NCBI RefSeq assembly: GCF_044458865.1
Contig: NZ_JBITIH010000019.1
Span: 62,001 to 126,000, forward strand
Length of the DNA: 64,000 bases
Reading direction: 5' to 3'
Source: Micromonospora_G sp044458865
Lineage (GTDB): Bacteria > Actinomycetota > Actinomycetes > Mycobacteriales > Micromonosporaceae
The position numbers were made by a program, and so were the translations under genes. The notes below the pieces were generated by a model. It was not told the DNA's origin. It did no database searches and saw only the letters and a list, made by a program, of their open reading frames with translations. Below are positions 58,113 through 64,000 of the stretch, piece by piece. Within the stretch, counting starts at the first letter, position 1. Each line of letters starts with the position of its first letter.

Positions 58113-61100
58113 TCAGGCGCCCGAGGTGACCCGGTAGGCGTCGAAGACACCGTCGACCTTGCGCACCGCCGCCAGCAGGTGACCCAGGTGCTTCGGGTCG
58201 GCCATCTCGAAGCTGAACCTGCTCACCGCCACCCGGTCCCGCGTGGTCGTGACGGTTGCGGAGAGGATGTTGACCCGCTCGTCGGAGAGCACCCGGGTGA
58301 CGTCGGCGAGCAGCTTGTGCCGGTCCAGCGCCTCCACCTGGATCGCCACCAGGAAGGTCGAGGCGCTGGTGAGCTTCCAGCTCACCTCGACGATCCGCTC
58401 CCCCTGCACCCGCAGGTCCTCGGCGTTGGCGCAGTCGTCCCGGTGCACACTCACGCCACCGGAACGGGTCACAAAGCCGAACACCGAGTCCGGCGGCACC
58501 GGGGTACAGCACCGGGCGAGCTTGATCCAGACGTCACTGACGCCCCGGACCACCACGCCCGGATCGTGGCTGGAGGTGCGACTACGCGGTGGCCGGGTGG
58601 CGACCGCGGTCTCGGCGATGTCCTCGGCCGCGCCCTCCTCGCCGCCGTACCCGGCCATCAGGCGTTGTACGACGGACTGGGCGGAGACCTGACTGTCGCC
58701 GACCGCCGCGTAGAGCGACGCCACGTCGGCCAGGTGCAGGTCCCGGGCGATCGCCATCAGGTTGTCCGAGCTGAGCATCCGCTGCAACGGCATGCCCTGC
58801 TTGCGCATCTGCTTGACGATCGCGTCCTTGCCGGCCTCGATCGCCTCCTCGCGCCGCTCCTTGTTGAAGTACTGACGGATCTTCGTCCGCGCCCTCGGGC
58901 TCTTGACGAAGCCCAGCCAGTCCTGGGTCGGGCCGGCGGTGTCGGACTTCGACGTGAAGATCTCGATCACGTCGCCGTTGGAGAGCGTCGACTCCAGCGG
59001 CACCAGCTTGCCGTTGACCCGCGCGCCGATGCACTTGTGCCCGACCTCGGTGTGCACCGCGTACGCGAAGTCGACCGGGGTCGACCCGGTCGGCAGCGGG
59101 ATCACGTCGCCCTTCGGCGTGAAGACGTACACCTCCTGGCTGGAGAGGTCGAAGCGGAGCGCGTCCAGGAACTCGCTCGGGTCGCTCGCCTCCCGCTGCC
59201 AGTCGAGCAACTGCCGCAGCCAGGTCATCTCGTCGATGTTGGCCGGTGGGCCGACGACCGTCGCGCCCTTCTGCTCCTTGTACTTCCAGTGCGCGGCGAT
59301 GCCGAACTCCGCGGTGCGGTGCATCGCGTACGTCCGGATCTGCATCTCCACCGGCTTGCCGCTGGGCCCGATCACGGTGGTGTGCAGCGACTGGTACATG
59401 TTGAACTTCGGCATCGCGATGTAGTCCTTGAACCGGCCCGGTACGGGCTGCCAGTTCGCGTGGATCACACCGAGGGCCGCGTAGCAGTCGCGCACCGTCT
59501 CGACCAGGATGCGGACGCCGACCAGGTCGTAGATGTCGTTGAAGTCCCGACCCCGGACGATCATCTTCTGGTAGATCGAGTAGAGGTGCTTGGGGCGCCC
59601 GGTCGTCTCCGCCTTGATCTTGGCGGACTTGAGGTCGACCTGCACCTTCTGCGTCACCTGGCGCAGCAGCGCCTCACGCTGCGGCTGGTGCTCGCCGATC
59701 AGCCGGTTGATCTCCTCGAAGCGCTTGGGGAACAGGGTGCCGAAGGCGAGATCCTCCAGCTCCCACTTGATCGTGTTCATACCCAGGCGGTGCGCCAGCG
59801 GAGCCAGGATCTCCAGCGTCTCCTTGGCCTTCTGCTCCTGCTTGGCGCGGGGCAGGAAGGTCAGCGTACGCATGTTGTGCAGCCGGTCTGCGAGCTTGAT
59901 CACCAGGACCCGGGGGTCCTTCGCCATCGCCACGACCATCTTGCGGATCGTCTCGGCCTTCGCCGCGTCGCCGAGCTTGACCTTGTCGAGCTTGGTGACG
60001 CCGTCGACCAGCAGGGCGACCTCGGCACCGAAGTCGATCCGCATCTGGTCGAGGCCGTAGTTCGTGTCCTCGATGGTGTCGTGCAGCAGCGCCGCCACCA
60101 GGGTGGTGGTGTCCATGCCGAGGTTGGCCAGGATGGTGGCGACCGCGAGCGGGTGGGTGATGTACGGGTCGCCGGACTTGCGGTACTGCCCGGAGTGCCA
60201 GCGGGCGGCCATGTCGAACGCGCGCTGGAGCAGCCGGGCGTCCATCTTCGGATGGGCCGCCCGGTGCGTGGCGATCAGCGGTTCCAGCACCTCGCTCACC
60301 TGCGGCGTCTGCCACGGGGCGTTGAACCGGGCCAGTCGGGCGCGGACCCGCCGGCCGGTCGGTGCACTGGCCAGACCGAAACTCGACGTCGGCGAACCGG
60401 GTTCGTCGGCGGCGACGAGTCGACCCGCCGCGCCGACCGGCACCACCACGCCGCCGGCCGGTCCGGGCAACGCCACACCGGCGGAGCCGCCCGGACCGTT
60501 CGCCGATCCGGTGGGCGGGGTGACGGCGACCGGGGCCACCGTCGCGAGACTGTCCCCGGACACCGCTGGTGACGCGGGGGCGTGCGGGGCGGAGCCGTTG
60601 GTCGTCTGAGGGGTACGGGTGGCGCCGGGCGCGGTCGCGTTGCCGGCACTGACAGAAGTCGATCTGCTGGAACCGGCCGCACCCGGCTTACCGGGACCGG
60701 CCGCAGTCGCCCTGCCGGGGCTGGCCGCGCTGGCCTTGCCGGAGCCGCTCGATGTGGTGGCGCCAGGTGGGTCTGTGTCCGCTTTGCTGGCTGCCGCGCC
60801 GTCTGCGCCACCGGAGGGGGCGGCGACTCTGGCACCACTGGCACCATTGGTGGTGGTGCCGGTCGGGGCCGGGCGGGAATCGCCGCCACGGGCGGCGGAA
60901 CCACCGTCCTGGGCGGCCTGACCGGCTACGGGTTCAGCCTCGTCGGCCGGACCGTTCGCCACTGAGCTGGCACCGGCGGTTGTCGGGACCGGCCCGCTGG
61001 CGGACGTCGTCACCGGCTTGGTGACATCGTCGGCCTCGCTGGTCGATTGCACCGTGCCCTCCGCCGGAGGGGCGACATCGTGGGACACCGGCCTCCTCAC
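58113..61100 (-). CDS. relA: Bifunctional (p)ppGpp synthase/hydrolase
   Basis: This makes and degrades the stringent-response alarmone. The protein of about 995 residues has an Ala/Gly/Pro/Thr-rich N-terminal extension (about 1-265), then the HD hydrolase (SGDPYITHPLAVATILANLG, ALLHDTIEDTNYG), the synthetase (RGRDFNDIYDLVGVRILVE, AMPKFNMYQSLHTTVIGPSG), TGS (VFTPKGDVIPLPTGSTPVDF) and a C-terminal ACT domain. The HD motif HDTIED is intact, so it should hydrolyse as well as synthesise. The start is uncertain: GTG 61100 or GTG 61088, the latter close behind AGGAGG. The long disordered head is poorly conserved. Confidence 0.93.
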   Translation of the reverse strand: MRRPVSHDVAPPAEGTVQSTSEADDVTKPVTTSASGPVPTTAGASSVANGPADEAEPVAGQAAQDGGSAARGGDSRPAPTGTTTNGASGARVAAPSGGADGAAASKADTDPPGATTSSGSGKASAASPGRATAAGPGKPGAAGSSRSTSVSAGNATAPGATRTPQTTNGSAPHAPASPAVSGDSLATVAPVAVTPPTGSANGPGGSAGVALPGPAGGVVVPVGAAGRLVAADEPGSPTSSFGLASAPTGRRVRARLARFNAPWQTPQVSEVLEPLIATHRAAHPKMDARLLQRAFDMAARWHSGQYRKSGDPYITHPLAVATILANLGMDTTTLVAALLHDTIEDTNYGLDQMRIDFGAEVALLVDGVTKLDKVKLGDAAKAETIRKMVVAMAKDPRVLVIKLADRLHNMRTLTFLPRAKQEQKAKETLEILAPLAHRLGMNTIKWELEDLAFGTLFPKRFEEINRLIGEHQPQREALLRQVTQKVQVDLKSAKIKAETTGRPKHLYSIYQKMIVRGRDFNDIYDLVGVRILVETVRDCYAALGVIHANWQPVPGRFKDYIAMPKFNMYQSLHTTVIGPSGKPVEMQIRTYAMHRTAEFGIAAHWKYKEQKGATVVGPPANIDEMTWLRQLLDWQREASDPSEFLDALRFDLSSQEVYVFTPKGDVIPLPTGSTPVDFAYAVHTEVGHKCIGARVNGKLVPLESTLSNGDVIEIFTSKSDTAGPTQDWLGFVKSPRARTKIRQYFNKERREEAIEAGKDAIVKQMRKQGMPLQRMLSSDNLMAIARDLHLADVASLYAAVGDSQVSAQSVVQRLMAGYGGEEGAAEDIAETAVATRPPRSRTSSHDPGVVVRGVSDVWIKLARCCTPVPPDSVFGFVTRSGGVSVHRDDCANAEDLRVQGERIVEVSWKLTSASTFLVAIQVEALDRHKLLADVTRVLSDERVNILSATVTTTRDRVAVSRFSFEMADPKHLGHLLAAVRKVDGVFDAYRVTSGA

Positions 61101-61259
61101 ACCTCGCTTGGGACGAGCCGACCGTAACCGGTCGACCAGGTCCGACGCCAGCCCGGTAGAACGGCCTCCACCTGGTCAGCGAAAGGCAATGCTACCCGTC
61201 CCGACGGCCGGATGCCGCTCCCCCGCACGCACCGGATCGGTCCTGAACGACAAGACCCG

Positions 61260-61823
61260 CTAAACGGTTAGAAGGGCATGAACGGGACGCGGAGCCAGTC
61301 GATCGCGGCCCCCGAGGAAGGAGAGTTCGAGCAGTACGGAGAAGCCCGCGACCGTCCCGCCTGCCTGCTCCACCAGCCCCAGCGTCGCCTCCGCCGTCCC
61401 CCCGGTGGCGAGCACGTCGTCCACGACGAGCACCCGGTGACCAGCGGTGAAGGCATCCTGGTGCACCTCCAGGGTGGCCTCGCCGTACTCCAGGGCGTAG
61501 GAGGCGGCGTACGCCGCGCGGGGCAGCTTGCCGGCCTTGCGTACGGGCACCACACCGACCCCGGTCGCGTACGCGATCGCGGCGGCGAGCACGAAGCCAC
61601 GGGCCTCGATCCCGGCCACCACGTCGAAGGAGTCCCGCCCGTGGTGCGCGATGATCCCGTCGATCACCTGCCGGAAGACCTCACCGTCGCCGAAGAGCGG
61701 CATCAGGTCCTTGAACACCACCCCGGGCTGGGGAAAGTCCGGTACGTCCAGCACCCGACTGGCCACGAGTTCCGCGGTGGCCGGGCCGCTGTCGCCCCGT
61801 ACCCCGGTCTGGGTCTCCGTCAC
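61260..61823 (-). CDS. apt: Adenine phosphoribosyltransferase
   Basis: This enzyme salvages adenine to AMP using PRPP. The 187-residue protein has DFPQPGVVFKDLMPLFGDG, VVAGIEARGFVLAAAIAYAT and the PRPP loop VLVVDDVLATGGTAEATL. The GTG at 61823 has GAGAGGAGC upstream. The secF-apt-relA order is typical of actinobacteria; apt and relA are separated by 159 nt with no clear terminator. Confidence 0.95.
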   Translation of the reverse strand: MTETQTGVRGDSGPATAELVASRVLDVPDFPQPGVVFKDLMPLFGDGEVFRQVIDGIIAHHGRDSFDVVAGIEARGFVLAAAIAYATGVGVVPVRKAGKLPRAAYAASYALEYGEATLEVHQDAFTAGHRVLVVDDVLATGGTAEATLGLVEQAGGTVAGFSVLLELSFLGGRDRLAPRPVHALLTV

Positions 61824-61863
61824 GCTGCTCCTCTCACCGGAGGTGGGCCGGTCGCGCCACAAC

Positions 61864-61910
61864 AAAGGGCGCCCGGCACGCCGTGTGACTCAGCATGCCG
61901 GACGCCCTTG
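61864..61910 (-). terminator. Terminator-like hairpin between secF and apt
   Basis: AAGGGCGCCCGGCA (61865-61878) pairs with TGCCGGACGCCCTT (61896-61909), with one C/A mismatch and a 17-nt loop, 19 nt after the secF stop. It should reduce read-through into apt. Confidence 0.7.
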
Positions 61911-61928
61911 TCGCCTCTTCCGCCAGGG

Positions 61929-63140
61929 TCAGCGGCGCTTGGCCCCACTTGGCCGGTTTCCGCTGCCGCCCGCGGGGCGGCCACCGCGTGCCCCGGCGGA
62001 GCGCTTGCCCGCCGGGCGGGCGCCGACCTTCGGTGCCGCACCGGAGAGCGCGGCGGCCTCGTCGACGTCCTGGCCGTCCGTCGTCTCGTCGGCCGGTTCG
62101 CTGCCGCTCTGCGCGACCGGACGGGCCGGCCGGGCGGTGGCACCGCTGGAGCGCCGGGCCAGGACCCGCTTGGTGTGGGTCTGGATCCGCGGCTCGTAGT
62201 CCTTGAGCAGGGTCAGCACCGGGGTCGCGAAGAAGATCGAGGAGTAGACCGCGATCCCCATGCCGACGAAGAGCACCAGGCCCAGGTCCTCCAGGGTGCC
62301 CGCGCCGAGCAGGCCGGCACCGATGAAGAGCAGACCACCGACGGGCAGGAGCGCCACCAGACCGGTGTTGATCGACCGCATCAGGGTCTGGTTGATCGCG
62401 AGGTTGGACGCCTCGCCATAGGTCTGGGTGCTGCTCGCGGTGATGCCCCGGGTGTTCTCCTGGACCTTGTCGAACACCACCACGACGTCGTAGAGCGCGA
62501 AGCCGAGGATGGTGAGGAAGCCGACGATGGTCGACGGGGTCACCTCGAAGCCGACCAGGGCGTAGATGCCCGCGGTCAGCACCAGGTTGAGGAAGAGCGA
62601 GGAGACGGCGGCGACCGCCATCCGCCACTCGAACCGCAGGACCAGGTAGATCATGACCAGGACGACGAAGACCACCAGACCGAGCAGTGCCCGCTCGGTG
62701 ACCTGGTCGCCCCAGGCAGCACTCACCTGGTTGACGCTGATCTGGTCCTCGGCGATGCCGAACTTGCCGGCCATGTCGGCCTGGACCTCGTTGGACTGCT
62801 CGGTGTCCAGTTCCGTGGTGCGGAACTCGTAGAACGAGCCGCCGACGCCGTTGACCGTCTGGCTGGAGACGACGTGCGCCGGCTCGGCGCCGCCGAGGTC
62901 GCCCAGCGCCGCGTCGACCTGCTCCTCGGCGTGGGCGATCGTGCCGACGCTGGCCGGCACCTGGAACGAGTTGCCGCCGGAGAACTCGATGCCGAGCTTG
63001 AACCCGGGGATCGAGATGCCCAGGATCGCGATCAGCACCAGGCCGGCGGCGATGCCGAACCAGACCCGGCGGCGTCCGATGATGTTGAGACCGGCCTCAC
63101 CCTGGTAGAGCCGGGTGGCCAGACCGCTACGGCCGCTCAT
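61929..63140 (-). CDS. secF: Protein translocase subunit SecF
   Basis: SecF with SecD uses the proton gradient to complete protein export by SecYEG. The 403-residue protein has six helices, the first followed by FKLGIEFSGGNSFQVPASVG, and a large extracytoplasmic domain. The conserved helix-4 region GFLTILGFALYDVVVVFDKV and ENTRGITASSTQTYGEASNL follow. A long basic, Gly/Ala-rich C-terminal tail of about 80 residues is typical of actinobacteria. It follows secD, with a short coupled reading frame between. Confidence 0.95.
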   Translation of the reverse strand: MSGRSGLATRLYQGEAGLNIIGRRRVWFGIAAGLVLIAILGISIPGFKLGIEFSGGNSFQVPASVGTIAHAEEQVDAALGDLGGAEPAHVVSSQTVNGVGGSFYEFRTTELDTEQSNEVQADMAGKFGIAEDQISVNQVSAAWGDQVTERALLGLVVFVVLVMIYLVLRFEWRMAVAAVSSLFLNLVLTAGIYALVGFEVTPSTIVGFLTILGFALYDVVVVFDKVQENTRGITASSTQTYGEASNLAINQTLMRSINTGLVALLPVGGLLFIGAGLLGAGTLEDLGLVLFVGMGIAVYSSIFFATPVLTLLKDYEPRIQTHTKRVLARRSSGATARPARPVAQSGSEPADETTDGQDVDEAAALSGAAPKVGARPAGKRSAGARGGRPAGGSGNRPSGAKRR

Positions 63141-63211
63141 GCCGCTACCTCGCTTTGCTCGGCGCCGGCCGGGGAGGCCGTGGCGCTGCCCTGGATGACT
63201 GGCTCGCTCAT
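63137..63211 (-). CDS. Possible 24-residue coupled reading frame between secD and secF
   Basis: ATG 63211 lies one base after the secD stop, with AAGGAGG 6 nt upstream (inside the secD end). The frame reads MSEPVIQGSATASPAGAEQS plus EVAA, and its TGA overlaps the secF ATG (ATGA). Its Shine-Dalgarno is stronger than any I see for secF. It may act as a coupling leader or be a shifted remnant of a longer SecF N-terminus. No family is recognised. Confidence 0.4.
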   Translation of the reverse strand: MSEPVIQGSATASPAGAEQSEVAA

Positions 63212-63212
63212 G

Positions 63213-64000
63213 CTAGGCCTCCTTGGCCCGCGGGTTGCGCGGGTCGGTCGGCGCGGCCTCGTTCTTGTGCTGCAACACCCGGCCGAGACCACTGACCCGC
63301 GGCGACAGGAACGCCCTGGTGTTGGCGAACATCGTCATGATCGGGTGCCGGAAGAGGAAGACGACGACCAGGTCGAGGATCGTGGCCAGACCCAGCGCGA
63401 ACGCGAAGCCCTTCACCGTGCCGACCGAGACCACGTAGAGCACGACCGCGGCCAGGATGGAGATGGCGTTGGCCGAGATGATCGTCCGCCGGGCTCGGGC
63501 CCAGGCACGCGGCACCGCGCTACGCGGGCTGCGACCCTCCCGGATCTCGTCCTTGAGCCGTTCGAAATAGATCACGAACGAGTCGGCGGCGACACCCAGG
63601 GAGACGATGAATCCGGCGATGCCGGCGAGGGTCAGCGTGAAGCCGATCTGCCGGCCGAGCACGATCAGCGCGCCGAAGACCAGCAGCGCGGAGAGCCCCA
63701 GGCTGAGGATGATGACCGTGCCGAGCAGGCGGTAGTAGAAGAACGAGTAGATGGCGACCAGCAGCAGGCCCACACCGGCGGCCAGCAGACCGGCCTTCAG
63801 GTGGCTGGAGCCGAGCGTCGCGGAGACGCTCTCCTGCTCCTGCGGCTCGAACGTCACCGGCAGCGCGCCGAAACGGAGCTGACCGGCGAGGGTGTTCGCG
63901 TCCTTGCTGGTGAAGTTACCGGTGATCTGCGAGTCACCGGTGAGCACGCCCTGGATCTCCGGCGAGGAGACGACCGTGTTGTCGAGCACCACGGCGACCC
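63213..64000 (-). CDS. secD: Protein translocase subunit SecD (partial, N-terminus off the window)
   Basis: SecD partners SecF in the export motor. The visible C-terminal 262 residues include the end of the periplasmic P1 domain (GQLRFGALPVTFEPQEQESV) and the helices of the translocase core, with the RND-type AGIAGFIVSLGVAADSFVIY and FERLKDEIREGRSPRSAVPR. The tail is short and charged (DPRNPRAKEA). The gene starts beyond the right edge. Confidence 0.95.
   Translation of the reverse strand, partial: VAVVLDNTVVSSPEIQGVLTGDSQITGNFTSKDANTLAGQLRFGALPVTFEPQEQESVSATLGSSHLKAGLLAAGVGLLLVAIYSFFYYRLLGTVIILSLGLSALLVFGALIVLGRQIGFTLTLAGIAGFIVSLGVAADSFVIYFERLKDEIREGRSPRSAVPRAWARARRTIISANAISILAAVVLYVVSVGTVKGFAFALGLATILDLVVVFLFRHPIMTMFANTRAFLSPRVSGLGRVLQHKNEAAPTDPRNPRAKEA

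Noticed and set aside
1..64000. tRNA or rRNA genes
   Set aside because: I looked for cloverleaf-like hairpins and conserved rRNA segments by eye and saw none; a tRNAscan/Infernal run would settle it.

Overview
The window looks like a chromosomal segment of a high-GC actinobacterium, most likely of the family Micromonosporaceae. The evidence is the very high GC, the frequent GTG/TTG starts, a BldD regulator, polyprenol-phosphomannose-dependent mannosyltransferases, and a conserved order of housekeeping genes seen in Streptomyces and its relatives. There is no rRNA, tRNA, CRISPR array or recognisable insertion sequence. The genus assignment is inference.

Core block 1 (1-31.4 kb) is mostly on the minus strand. 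Read in the direction of transcription it runs: aspS; a short-chain reductase; an ArsR-type regulator with an MFS exporter; rarA followed by a 1,016-residue membrane protein; two small membrane proteins (DUF948, DUF6167); alaS-ruvX-mltG-aroE; aroC-aroK-aroB-aroQ; efp-nusB; and pyrR-pyrB-pyrC-carA. Most adjacent stops and starts overlap by 1-4 nt, so these are translationally coupled operons. bldD stands alone on the plus strand. Two insertions interrupt the usual actinobacterial order: an aldo/keto reductase plus a secreted LamG protein between aroE and aroC, and a mannosyltransferase pair between aroQ and efp.

The accessory block (31.5-53.6 kb) lies between aspS and hisS, and most of the unusual signals are here. 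A 26-residue leader peptide ending in four consecutive TGT cysteine codons precedes a complete peptide-type ABC importer operon with a DUF1684 gene. Next is a visibly lower-GC island: an ABC-type ATPase plus a RloB/TOPRIM-like protein (an AbiL-like two-gene defence system), two small Cys-rich genes of which one is frameshifted, and a divergent small HTH gene. A urease operon follows (ureABC-F-G-D, no ureE, His-rich UreG). The block then holds an SMR exporter, a DUF998 membrane protein, a secreted SGNH hydrolase, a padR-ABC exporter module and an acyl-ACP desaturase. Three copies of one palindromic AAGGGGCCC-type repeat separate the last modules.

Core block 2 (53.7-64 kb) holds hisS, an MBL-fold hydrolase, two tandem secreted cyclophilin-type proteins on the plus strand, relA, apt, secF and the end of secD, in an order known from other actinobacteria.

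Regulatory DNA is rich. I report a PyrR-binding hairpin before pyrR, candidate BldD and GlnR boxes, a perfect 21-bp inverted-repeat operator at the ArsR-MFS unit, a 31-bp palindrome at the desaturase, a palindromic operator in the defence island, and several strong bidirectional terminators.
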